This document shows positions 37,691-49,093 of a stretch of DNA of 64,000 bases, piece by piece. Made by a program: the position numbers and the translations under genes. The notes under the pieces were generated by a model. That model worked only from the letters and a program-made list of their open reading frames with translations, was not told where the DNA came from and ran no database searches. The first letter of the stretch is position 1. Each line of letters opens with the position of its first letter. The stretch is from Tomocerus qinae (Eukaryota > Arthropoda > Collembola > Entomobryomorpha > Tomoceridae): assembly GCA_020055645.1 (NCBI GenBank), contig CM034548.1, forward strand, positions 30,740,201-30,804,200. Direction: 5' to 3'.

Positions 37691-38400
37691 TACTATTATG
37701 TAACTATTTCCTAGTATTTTTCACTCATAGTTACTATTCATTGTATATGTAATTATGATTTCACTACACAAACTTTTAAGATTAGTGTTTACTTTAAAGC
37801 ATTTATTTAAATCAACATTCATGACTCTCAAGGTTAAATAATGTTTATAACTTTATTAACTTTGAAGATTTTCTTTTTCCCAAAGTTCAAAATTTATACT
37901 AAATTAGATCTGTGAGTGTTCCTGAAAACTAAGTGATGAAAAGAAGCGAATATAATCTGAAACCTCAAGTGGAGTCTAATTAGAAGTAAATGCTTCTGGA
38001 GATGTGATTTGATTGATACCTAAGATGAGGAACCTGAAGAAGCACAACGAGGATCCAAATGAATTGTGAGGAGTATTCACTCTTTTCATTGAACATTGGT
38101 CGGAGCTGTATCAGGATAGACTGCTAGAGCTAGAAAGAAAGCTTCCTGTTCCCGAATGCGGGAGAGCATCTTCTATGTTATAAACCAGCCAAGGTACTAA
38201 ATTGTATGATGCTTTCTTCTCGCCAAATTTACACAGCTACAAGCCTTTTTCCTCTCTTCCAGGACATCGAAGAGCTTTGCGCTTGCTGTATGCTTTGGTT
38301 TAAGGTGTATAGGTGCATTGTAAATATTCTAAGAATTTAAGCCATGCGGCTCCTGTCTAAGATGTACTGAAAAGAACAACTATAATCGCTCAATAATTAT
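37691..38400 (-). repeat. Dispersed repeat family A, copy 4 (inverted)
   Basis: It has the same ordered landmarks as copies 1-3 on the opposite strand, from cactacacaaactttt and aaatcaacattcatgact through aggatccaaatg, atcaggatagactgctagagctagaaagaaagcttcctgttc and aggacatcgaagagctttgc to a TATAAAGCTTTTCAAT end. An extra stretch of about 85 bp (38170-38255) interrupts it after the conserved cgaa.gcgg word. Confidence 0.75.
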
Positions 38401-38859
38401 AAAGCTTTTCAATATCATTTTGAATGTTTTATATTAAAAAGTAATTGCTAGTCTCCATAATAGAGCTAATTATAATTTTCCGGATAATCTAAGTGAAGAG
38501 AACTTCTTCCAAATGATAGATTCAATGACTCAAATAACAGAAAAATAGAAAAAATTGATGGAATTTGAGAAACGGTCTTAGAACATAAAGTTTATTACTT
38601 CATTATCATGATTAATCGTTAAGTTCTTGAGATTATTTAAATGTAAATGTATTTAAATTAAGGTTTTAGGCTGATACAATTTCTAGGCATTTCGCTATAT
38701 AGCCTTCGTTGCATATTCTAAGATGTCAGTCAATTGAATGTCTTGAATTGTCTCAATTGACCAAGGGTTTGACTGTCTTAAATAGTATGCGGAATAGTTG
38801 TGAAGGAATCTTACAACATCTAAATTTGAGAGGGCCCTTACTGACAACTGACCCCTATA
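38401..38859. other. Spacer between two inverted family A copies
   Basis: There is no gene. The frame 38709-38963 runs into copy 5 and has no family match. Confidence 0.4.
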
Positions 38860-39485
38860 TTCTCATGTATGTACATTTTCCAGTATATTTCACACCTTAT
38901 TTACTATTCATTATTCATTTTATGTATGTAGCTATTATTTCACTACACAAACCTTTTAGGTAAGTGTTAACTTTACAGTATTCATTTTACTATATGTTAA
39001 AAATTTATGCTAAATAAGATCTGCTATGAGTGTGCTTGGAAACTAAGTGATGAAAAGATGCGAATATAATCTGAAAACCCAAGTGGAGTCTAATTGAAAG
39101 TAAATGATTCCGGAAATTTTCTCCTTTCGTTTCGATTGCAGTGAAGAACCTGAAGAAGCACAATGAGGATCCAAATGTGTTTTGAGGAGCATTCACTCTC
39201 TTCAACATTGGGCAGCAACTGCATCAGGATAGACTGCTAGAGCTAGAAAGAAAGCTTCTTGTTCACGAACGCGGTAATTCATCATACAAGCTTTCTTCGT
39301 GTCGTTTGTGTTTATTCCAGGACATCAATGAGCTGTACACTTTCTATCTGATTTGATTTAAGGTGTATATGTGTATTGTAAATATTGTTTATTTTTAAGA
39401 TCCCATGCTGCTCCTTCCTTAGATTGAGCTAAAAGATCAATTTTGCATCAAGTCAATAATAATAAGCTTTTCAATTTTATTGTTA
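38860..39485 (-). repeat. Dispersed repeat family A, copy 5 (inverted)
   Basis: This near full-length copy runs from tatttactattcatt and actacacaaaccttttaggtaagtgttaac through gaggatccaaatg, gcatcaggatagactgctagagctagaaagaaagc, cacgaacgcggtaattcat and gctgctcctt to aataataagcttttcaattttattgttaa. On the plus strand it still encodes QDRLLELERKL and HERGNSSYKLSS. Confidence 0.75.
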
Positions 39486-39504
39486 ATATTATAATGTGAC
39501 CAGT

Positions 39505-39787
39505 CAAGATACCTTAGTGACTATTATTGGGACTGGCGTCAGGTAGCCTGATAGTCAAAGCAAAACAATTACAACTCAATTTTTTTCTTATTTCATTTTC
39601 ATGGAAATCAGTAAGGCTATCCCTATCTCTGCCCTATCAGTCCCCATCTCACCCTCTGGTTCTCTTTGGTACAAAATTGTCGAATTTTGTACCAAATTGA
39701 AAAAAAATTGGATTTCAATTGTTTACATCTGACTATCAGGCTACCTCATCCCAGTCCCAATAATAATCACTAAGGTTAATTATCTTG
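39505..39787. mobile_element. MULE-type MITE with long terminal inverted repeats
   Basis: The 283-bp element begins CAAGATACCTTAGTGACTAT and ends with the inverse of CAAGATAATTAACCTTAGTG. The inverted arms are about 60 bp each and also share tattattgggactgg and gaggtagcctgatagtca-like words (tcaggtagcctgatagtca at the left). It is flanked on both sides by the identical 9-bp word GTGACCAGT (39496-39504 and 39788-39796). A 9-bp target duplication with long inverted ends is typical of Mutator-like elements. The loop (about 39565-39725) has no reading frame, so the element is non-autonomous. Confidence 0.88.
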
Positions 39788-39796
39788 GTGACCAGT

Positions 39797-40679
39797 GGTC
39801 CTTTCAATTCTGTCAACTACAAGTTACAATTCCACTACCCAATGTAAGTTTGATGCACATTACATTAGGAGCAAAAATTGCATGAAATGGTTATTACCAT
39901 AATATACGGGTGGGATTGATCTGTTGGGTGTATGTGGCAGCATAATAAGTTTTAATTAATTGATCAGAATTTTGTGGTGGATGTAAAATTTTTTGAAGTT
40001 GTTTGTTTTTTAGTATATAATAAGGTGTTCGATGAGTCGATAGTGTCTTTTCGTCACTCGTCGTGGTATATAATACTAATATGCTACATTTCTTGATACA
40101 TTTGGTATACATGATATTTTACATTTTGGTAAATAATATGTTCGAATTTTTGGTGCATAATGACATTTTAAAGTACATGAACCAGCACATTTTGACTTTT
40201 TAAATAATACATATAGGTATAATATGATTTTAGTATTGAGGTTCACTGAAGTTTAGGATAGCCCATACTGACATCTGTATGTTATTGTATATACCCTTAA
40301 AAATCAATGTAACAAAAATTAGCATATTCTATGGGCTCATTGTCCGAAAGGAATATCTAATAAAACTATATACCAATACCAATATACCCTTAAACAGGCT
40401 CGTATCAAGAAATTTAGTCTAATAGAGGCGCACCAAATAATATTGGAAAAAGGGATTCACTGCTAAAAAGCTTTACTTCTAAAGAATCCCTAATACCAGT
40501 TACTACTTACCAATTACCATGATTACCATGTGTAGTGCAGCTTTATTATACAATATTAGCTTAAGATTGCTTTACAGTTAAGTAATTATTAAAAATATTG
40601 AAAATTAAATTGATTTGTGAACTCAGTAGAAGAGTCTCAAATCGATGTTCTCTGAAGGGAAACTCTAAAATAATTAAAA
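39797..40679. other. AT-rich spacer
   Basis: No gene or shared repeat is recognised. The minus-strand frames that end here (39894-40112 and the start of 40561-40947) have no family match. Confidence 0.4.
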
Positions 40680-40835
40680 ACGGGTGGGGGTAAAAGGGGT
40701 CATAGAAAAAGTCATTTTGTCCGTAAAATAAAGTCTTTTGGGCCAGGGTACAGTACAAGGGACCATAACAAGAGGTACTGAGGGCAATAGAAGAAGTCTT
40801 TTTTCCCATAGAACGAGTACATTGTTCCATAAGTA
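40680..40835 (+). repeat. Repeat D, left copy of an inverted pair
   Basis: catagaaaaagtcattttgtcc, ccataa/ccatag words and ccatagaacgagtac...ttccat occur here and, inverted, at about 41665-41815. The unit has internal periodicity (repeated ccata, gtac and gtctttt words). The overlapping minus-strand frames are by-products. Confidence 0.55.
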
Positions 40836-41194
40836 TGTTGTCGTAAATAAATCGAAGAAATAAGTACTTATAAATGAAAAAAGCATTTTTCCTGCTATTC
40901 CTATATTTTAAAAAAACTACGGAAAATACGATTGTATGGTATGACACAAAAAATATAATATGGTCATTAAGATTCTAATGAAATCGAATTCAAGGATAAT
41001 TTTATTTGTAAAGTAATTTAATTACTGTAAGAATTTGCCTTTTTAAAACAACTTCCTAAGGATATTCTACTAATTCTGACACAGATTCCTAATCAAAATT
41101 AGAACACAAAACTTGAACCCCGTAAAAATGGCTATATTTACTACATTGCAATAATTACAAATGAGTCAAATATTCACTTATTTATTATACTAGG
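40836..41194. other. AT-rich spacer
   Basis: I see no gene and no shared element. Confidence 0.4.
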
Positions 41195-41390
41195 CCCCCA
41201 GTACTAATGCTGAATTTCAAAATGATTAGGCATATTAACAGTGTTTAATTTTCGAAATAAACTAATGTTCACTCATATTGGACTTGGACTCGAAATATGC
41301 ATTGTATATACGGCATAGATAGTTAGACACATAGATAGACAGAGACATGCGACATACGTAAACAACTTTATTATATAATGATGTAGATTG
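41195..41390 (+). repeat. Dispersed repeat family B, copy 4
   Basis: It matches family B in order: cccagtactaatgctgaatttcaaaatgatta, aacagtgtttaattttcgaaataaactaatgttcac, catattggactt, acggcatagatag, gcgacatacg and ttattatataatgatg. The cgcatgtgcattgca word is lost. Confidence 0.6.
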
Positions 41391-41664
41391 TCAATGTCCT
41401 ATTTTCCACAAAAGATGCGTATGTAAACAAATATATCATTGGTATTGATACTATGTATAAGTTAGACACTATTTCACAGAAAACCAAAAACATACGTATT
41501 TGCAATTAAATCGAAAGCTTGGAGACCACCAGTGCTATTCAAAGGGTTAAACCATGAATTTTTCCACAAATGATGATATACCTGCTTATTTCTGGACTTA
41601 TTGTTACGTTTTTAACTTTGATATAAACCTTGATTTAGTTTTGACGAAACAAAAACGTTTAAGT

Positions 41665-41815
41665 TTTATGGAATTTAGTACTCGTTCTATGGCCTTTCGT
41701 ACTTCTTTGCAGTGCCCCATATACTTTTTCTATGGCCTCTTGTACCCGGGACAAAATGACTTTCTTTTAGGGACAAAAAAGATTTATTTTATGGTTCCAT
41801 AAACCTTTACCCATT
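41665..41815 (-). repeat. Repeat D, right copy of an inverted pair
   Basis: This is the inverse of 40680-40835: ttagtactcgttctatggcc, ctttttctatggcc and gggacaaaatgactttc. The open plus-strand frame 41554-41802 spans it and has no family match. Confidence 0.55.
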
Positions 41816-43379
41816 AAAAACAATCAGTTAATACTTGGCATTGGAGCAAAATGACTTCTTAGGTATGATCTATAGGAGTTGGTCCCGGACAACGGTATAG
41901 GTTCGTCTCATTTGTTTGGTCTAAGGTCGTCTAAATTAGCCCAAATTGGTTCAATAGATGTAATTTGGTCCAAGTTATCATTTGTATCCCATTTCTGCCG
42001 GTTTGTCTCCTGAATAGTGCGGTGCTACTATTCAGTTTTAAAGGAAATCGTTTATCTCAGTGAATAGCCACAAAAACTTCTCATTGTGTTCATTTGCGAG
42101 GGTTAGTATAAATAGAGTGACTTAGCTTTTATCATTAAAATTATATTACCTATATATATATGACGGGAAATGTAAACGCATTTGCATTATTGGCGCTACA
42201 ATAAAGGAATATTTTAAATAAGGATTTTTAGTGATATGGGTTATAATGTCAACTCTATTTTGGGGTAAGCGTTTGCAAAATATAGTGCTTCCAAAAAGAA
42301 CAAAATATTTTACAAAAAATTGCAATTAAGATATTCCAATAAAAAACCCAGACAAATTACATTATCTCTTACTCAGAAATATCATATCAAATTGTATAAA
42401 GCTGAATTGGAGTTACGGATTGAAAAATGCGATGGATCGTGTATTAGACGAAATTGCGCAGGCGAAGGGAATTTATGATAATATGCTGTAGAAATCAATG
42501 TGTCGATGAATTTTGAACCAATGTACAGTCGCTAGAAATTTACATAATTAAAAATTTTGCTATCACACTATATGTGCTAGGTTTCAACTAGTCTTTACTA
42601 TTAGATAAACATGAACTGGGACATGCGCATGAAATTCTGTCGGTATCCTTGTATAAATGTATGTATGTATGTCCGTATCCTTCTGTAATGACCAGACTAC
42701 CAGTTATGCCTTTTAATTTCATAAAGCTTATGCATCGCTAATTATTTGTCTATTAAATAATCGCCGGTCTATTGATGAATTCGGTCCAATATGCAGCTGC
42801 TAGAAATTTACTTATTTCACCATTTTTTAGGACATTGGGCTAGGTTTGCCGATAGTTTAGTGCAAAACTGCAAGCATTATGATTTCAGAATATAACATAC
42901 ATTGAGATAAAGTATATATGGTATACATATAATTCATTAAATATTATGTCTTAGTGTCCCAATAGTATTCATAAACTTTTTAATGTTATCCGTTACTAGG
43001 ATTTCATTGGCTCCACATCAACCAGGTTGCCAAAAATTTTTGATGCCTGACATACATATCAACATTAATACATACGTAGTTACTTAAGGAACTCAACGCA
43101 AATGTGTCACTTTACGTTTATACTATAGATGATAACCTTTGTCCTTTCCTTGCTAATTAAAACCTTAACGTAGTTTCTTTGGATTGCATTTTCTTTTCAT
43201 TTTGTCTTCACTTAAGTTTTTAATCGTATTTAATTCTGGCATTATCGAATTTCTCATTTTTAGGAATTTATTTTAGCGATATAGAGCACGATAAAAATGC
43301 GTATGTAGAAGTGTGAGACCTTTTAACTGAAGATGAGATTTAGAATTGGAATCTCGTATTTCAAATAATGGTTTGTCTG
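41816..43379. other. Gene-free spacer
   Basis: Only simple-sequence patches are seen (tatatatata near 42150, atgtatgtatgtatgt near 42658). No gene or larger shared repeat is recognised. Confidence 0.45.
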
Positions 43380-45730
43380 TTGTGTTGTTGTGAGTGACTC
43401 AACTAGATTCCCTTCTCCACTCTTTCGCTGTATATTTCATTTTCTCTTTAGCATTTCTTGGGTATGAATGGCTATAATTCGTTTCCCTATAGTGCAATCG
43501 AATCCTTACTCACTTCCCTCCCATTGACGACTAGGAGAGTGCCACCCCACTGTCTACTGTTGAAAATATGGGGAAACATAGTGCCAATATATATTGTTAT
43601 GTAGTGCAGGGTAAGTAGAAATAAGGGTATCTAGTAGTAGGTATACATTCACATATAATAATAATGATAATATTAGAGCCAGAGAAAAGTGTTAGGCTAC
43701 ATCTTGGCTATGGTTGCATTTGTTATATGATGCAACGGAGAAGAATGTGGTGCACACGACAGAACTTTATTATGAGAGCAGGCAGGAGTAGGGGAAGTAT
43801 GGTAAGTACAAAGAACCCACCATCCACTATTGCACACCGCACAAAATCATACTATCTCCAATTCTATCCATTGTGCAGTACTAGAACATTGTATAACCAA
43901 TAGCCATGATCATTATACTTGGCGTAGTCGTATAACAAATAGCAAAAGCATAAGAATTAAGAATAACAACATACCGTGAGACAGACAGAATAGTGGAGTA
44001 GAGGACAGAGCAAGAGCAAAAGCTATAATATGGACTACAGAAGTAGTAAAGGAAGAGTGAAAGCCAGACTACAGCCCACTACATGGAACATTTAGCCTTA
44101 TCGTTAGCAGCATAGAAAACTCCACTACAACGAAACGATACGAACGACTACATGCAAAGAACTAAGTCCACGGCCAAAACGCCGAAAGTCTGTTTTCCTT
44201 GCTGCAACTGCTCTGTCTTGCTTCATTCTTCTTTCTCCTTTCCTCCAGCTCCGTCAGAACTTGCACTGCAGTCGTATTTGGCTTTCACACCGAGAAACAT
44301 CGAGGGGAAACAGAAAACATTCATCCACACAGCCCGTGCAAAACTCCCGTCAGTTCCACGAGAGTTGAATCACTCACCAACATACATAACTACCACAATA
44401 TGTGAGTTTTTTCCGAGCAAATTGAAATACTACACAAATAGAAAAGTCAGCCTGGGATTAGAACACTTTGTGTGTCTTCGTCTCATTTTCCCTGTCTGAC
44501 GCAAAGATAAATTCATACTTTGTGTTGCGTCGAGCTCAAAGTTGCAATCATCAGGCTTGGGTGAGTGAGAGAAAAGAAAGAACTGTTCAAGTAGAGCAAG
44601 TGCCATAAAAAACACCTATAAACTATAAACTTATGTAGTGCTTTGATAACCTGCAGTGCAGTATTATGCACAAAACCAACATTTGAAAATAGATTTTTCC
44701 TGTGTTACATTGCTGAACATGATTCCCTGCCACGAGCTACTTGGCTCTTAGCAGAATTGCCACATAGCAACGCCGTGCCGGACATTCTCCATTGAACTGC
44801 TATTACCCTATAGATCGTAGAATAACAAGATTAGTAAAACTGTCCTCTACTACCGTAATATTATTATATTTACGTTAACTATAATCGTAAACAAGTAAAC
44901 TCCAACTACATGGCTATGTTATAACGTTCACTCACATCACATGCGTCCGTTGTCGAATGATGGTATTTAATAAGAATACTGCTGCACAAAGACTTATCGA
45001 CAGATCTTTTGTCGCTATGATATCACTCTAAGGGTCTATGTCCTTTCCACAAAATCTATTTTGTTGGAACCTTGCCTATAAAAAACAGAGATTACCCAGC
45101 CATCCGGCTAGTTCACAAGGATATCTCTTTTCGCTGTGTACTCACCAAGTCACACATGAACTTGACATTTGAATCCTTCATACGCTCTTATAATGAGATT
45201 TGTCCTTGCTTATTATTGGTAAAAGTTTTCATGCTTTTACTCAATATATCCCACAAGCTGCATTACATTATCAAAGGATTTACTCCTCCCAGACTACAGG
45301 ACAAACGGACAGATTGAACCAATTCTCAAAAGGATTATCTACTTTCAGCTCACTGGCTCTTCCTTCCTATTCCTACCATTTATATTATTATTACGTATCG
45401 AAACGTATATCTTTACTACCATTACACTCCACTATAACATTACTTTCTATTACCTGTATGTAAACGAAGACTGTCAACCTATTATCATCTATACCTACAT
45501 ATGATAATGCCATTTACTCTATCTACTACGCTTACTTAAATCTCCGATATTGCCACACAAGAAAACGTTGAAACTTTCAATTTACCTTCTCCAGCTTAAC
45601 AGCAAGTTCTCTACGAATTGCTACCACACAAAATTATCAAGACATTCATCTACTTCAATCATCCACTTTCTATACGAAAAGCAATCGTTGCGTCTCAATC
45701 TTTCCCGGTAAGTTTTTCCAATTTTAAGCG
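43380..45730 (+). repeat. Block C copy 2: large diverged non-coding duplicate
   Basis: This is collinear with 7440-10160 in the same orientation (landmarks are given there). Compared with copy 1 it lacks a few hundred bases that copy 1 has between about 9000 and 9450. Both copies keep GTGAGTTTT (44402 here) and tcccgGTAAgt (45708 here) at corresponding places, which look like splice donors. The frames 44152-44499 and 45072-45463 are shifted against their counterparts in copy 1, so a conserved protein is unlikely. Confidence 0.65.
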
Positions 45731-47427
45731 TAGCCATAATATTACTTCATATTGTATGTATTTGTGTAGTAGCATACGTTTAGCAATATCATGAGACTCA
45801 TCTCTGTAACCCAGGAACACGCATACAAAAACTAAGCACTAAGCACTATGCATTATCAGAGTTTGTTTTCGTCATAATTTTTAGAGAAGTTCAATAATAC
45901 TCCATTTTGTTTGGGAAAAATGTCTATACATCGTGGGATTGAGTGGGTAACTGATGTGGGGCATCAGGTTCACTCTTCCGCTTTGTATCGAGTTGAATTT
46001 TCTTAATTTGGCCTCACTTCACGGCTCTCGAAAGTTTCTTGGAAAATACGTATATCACAGCATAAAAGTTTTATCCATCTTAGAACTACATTTGATACTC
46101 TACTTATTCTATTAAAACCCGACGCTATCGAGTGGGAAGTAGTCATTTGTAATGTGGCCAGAGTCAGAAATCCTTTTAAGACTGAAAATTGAGTTGTATT
46201 TACCATTTGTTTGTCTTTTTCGGTTTTACCTAAATATGTACTTCAATGGGATTACATTTGCTAATTTTGGAGTAGGTAGTCTAGATGTACAAAAACATAG
46301 AACGTAACACCGAGTCGGCTAAATGTTTTGATGTTGATTTTGTTTATAGAATGTAAAGGGATGTTTACAGGGATTTTAGTCATGAAATATCTCCCTTTTC
46401 CCGTATTACTATTCTTGTGGAAGAATTTAGTGCTTATACTATTTGGAATCTCATATAGCTCCTTCTATAGCAGTTGAAAAGAGGATAGTGCTAATTATAC
46501 AATCGAAATTGAGAAGATACTTTATAGTTTTATACCATCTTGACTATATCGCACAAAAACTGTATCCTTGAAAACTATTTTGAGTATTGGCGTCATAGTG
46601 CTTATAGGCATATGTCAATTGATAGCTGTCAGTCGAGTCGAGTTGTTTGAAGGCTAATAATACAAATAAAACGTAGAAATATGACTTTTGCTTTATTTGC
46701 TTATCGTTAACTAGGCTTATTACAGTTGTAACATGAGATGAAAGTTGAAGAAATGATTGGCTCTGAGTTGAATCACTTGGGTACTAAGCCAAAGAGATAA
46801 GAATAGATTCTAATGACGAAGAAAGGGATCTATTTCCAACAACCATGTAATGTTATGATGGTCGAATAGCATTTCTTAGAGTTGTTTGTCATTTTGTTGG
46901 ATATTAGATTGCTAGATCTCGATTCAGAAAATAGTCGCCCACTAGTCTTGTGTAAGCAACAGTAGTTAACGACAGGATGATTAAGAATAATTGGGCAATA
47001 CAATATCACTTGAATTTTGCACATGACTCGGTTTTACTGCGTTCAAGCATCACTGACTGATTGGCAAGGCAGTTCTCCGTAGTTTTGTCGCCACAGGGTT
47101 GTTGAGTTAGAACTCTTTCATATTTTGATTTAAAAACCTGGCAAATTTGAGAAATATTAATTATAAATCTTAATCAGAAATGCAGATAATTATTAACCTA
47201 AAAATAATTAAAATTTGTGGAAAAATGAATAATTTTTTAAAAGAAGCCGAATTATCAAGTTTTACACGACAACTATTTTGAAACACTGATCCTCCGCGAC
47301 AATATGTAGGTGGTAGTGGCAGAAAGTACCTGACTAAATGACATATTCAATGTTAGTACTTCATTTCATGTGTAAGCTACTTTCAGATGTAACATTAAGA
47401 AATAGATCATAAAGTTGCGTCTTTCTT
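45731..47427. other. Gene-free region
   Basis: Short frames on the minus strand (46003-46206, 46830-47024) have no family match. No shared repeat is recognised. Confidence 0.45.
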
Positions 47428-47739
47428 TTGTATACAATAGAGCATATAAGCAGGGGAGTACAAAGAATTCAAAATTGTTGGACTAGATTTTCAGCAATGA
47501 AATTTCCAAGAACTGTATCATATAGAATAGCAATTACGACCCAAGACATATTATTCAAAATGAAAAGAAATTATGATAACTTTTCATCATTCATCAAAGA
47601 TTCTACATCTCAAAGGCTAATGGCGTATTCAGAAGGTATTCGAATAAAACTTATGCAGTACCAAAAGTTAGACTTTTTGTTATTCCGCAGAAATAATCTT
47701 CGTCTGATTGAGAAAAATGTTTTCTCAAGAAACTTTTGA
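47428..47739 (+). CDS. Unrecognised open frame, possible exon
   Basis: About 100 codons without a stop in AT-rich DNA encode a hydrophilic, basic peptide with an even residue mix (RIQNCWTRFSAMKFPRTVS near the start, MAYSEGIRIKLMQYQKLDF later). It has no signal peptide, membrane segment or motif I recognise. The annotated start is not an ATG-centred one. An AG at 47438-47439 (tacaatag) could be an acceptor, which would make it an internal or last exon. The first ATG inside is at about 47496. It is either a genuine orphan exon, a transposon protein fragment, or chance. Confidence 0.25.
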   Translation: MYTIEHISRGVQRIQNCWTRFSAMKFPRTVSYRIAITTQDILFKMKRNYDNFSSFIKDSTSQRLMAYSEGIRIKLMQYQKLDFLLFRRNNLRLIEKNVFSRNF

Positions 47740-48757
47740 TGCTATGTTCTTCAAAGGAACTTTAATGTGCGAGGATATTTGTCAAAGGCTCACTGCGTGC
47801 TGGGCAATTTAGGTTACTTTTATCCCTGATTTAATTTTTATATGTAACTGATGGAACAGTATTTTATGCATTGAATTGAAAGTAATCAACATAGAAACTG
47901 ACGTTGTTTTGTGATATGAATTTTCATGTATTTAGTGAATTTTGATTCGCCTTAATGAATTATTCTAAAATAATCAAAGGCAAACGCACTAGCATATTAA
48001 ACTAAAATAATCAAAGGCAAAGGCACTAGCATATTAAACTAAAATATTTCATTCGTATAAGTTGGTAGAGTGCACATATATATATAATAAGTATACTGTA
48101 TTTGTATTCAAATAATATTTCATTTGCTTCCACTTCATTTTAGCATTTAATTAGAGTCAATCCTCAATTACAAACAGTGCATTTGCTATGCACGAAATTT
48201 TCAATTAGCTTGGTAGCTGTCGTTTTCATACTTCAGTCATCACCATAATAATCAGAAAAATTATTATAAACTACTACAAGTTCATTACTAATATTATGTG
48301 AAATTGTCAGCTATTGATAGGCATAATTATCACCAGAAACAGCGACAGTAATGAAGTTGCATTAACCAATATTATACATACAAGTATTTTTGCGCCGCAG
48401 GTTTCCCCGAAAATAAAGTTTATACTAAAATTAGTTTGAAATTACTTCAGATAACTTATTTGATCGTAGTTGGCTGTTAATGTTTAATTCAAGCGAAGTC
48501 TATACAATAATTTTAGTAATGCGTAGTGTAGACAAAAGCAACACTTCCACTTATATAATTATTATAGTATCATTATTTGAAAATTATTAGCATAGTGTAG
48601 AATAACTAGCTATCGGACTTGCATGTAAATTGTAGCCTTTTAGGAAATCCGGACAACATTCATGACTAACGAATGCTTATCACAAAATAATTAATCCCAT
48701 TTTGGTTGAATTGGTCAGACACTGAGCTTATGGTTACGCAAACAGCATCACAAAACC
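47740..48757. other. Spacer with a two-copy tandem repeat
   Basis: No gene is seen. The word ctaaaataatcaaaggcaaa.gcactagcatattaaa occurs twice in direct tandem (47965-48001 and 48002-48038, one mismatch), followed by a partial third start to 48046. Confidence 0.6.
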
Positions 48758-49093
48758 ATGGCACGTAAACATCGTATCATACTCATTATCAGTTTTGGTC
48801 TCGTTATACTTCAGTTCATTGTAGCGTATGTGTATAAATGTACCATATCATCAAACTTTATGAATGGTGTTTGCTGTAGTTACTTAGCACTTTAATTAGA
48901 TTCGTAGATTCTAGCAGGGAATAATGTTGTGGACACTTTCATATTTCCATTGGAAAATAGGCAGAAACGCTAACTGGTAGATCTATAGAATAAATAAGCC
49001 GTAAATAAAACTGTAATTCCTAGGTACAGTTCTTCATCAACAACATCAAAGAAAAGCTGGAAGACTTTTGAAAGATTTTCCGTTTTAACCTGA
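48758..49093 (+). CDS. Candidate small secreted peptide gene, two exons
   Basis: Exon 1 (48758-48825) starts at an ATG in good context (caaaaccATGG) and encodes a basic start followed by a long hydrophobic core (RIILIISFGLVILQFIVA), a strong signal-peptide pattern. It can be followed by the donor GTATGT at 48826. An acceptor at attcctag (ends 49023) opens exon 2 (49024-49093) in the matching phase. The result is 45 aa: a signal peptide, a plausible cleavage site at VA-AYS, then a Ser/Thr/Lys-rich mature part of about 22 residues (SSSSTTSKKSWKTFERF) and a stop. Without splicing, exon 1 alone would run to a stop at 48893-48895. No cysteines are present in the mature part. I recognise no family. 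If a further donor is used near 49082, this could instead be the 5' end of a longer small-exon gene. The call rests on pattern and phase only. Confidence 0.35.

Noticed and set aside
40561..40947. 128-codon minus-strand frame
   Set aside because: Most of it is a periodic repeat (repeat D) that recurs inverted at 41665-41815.
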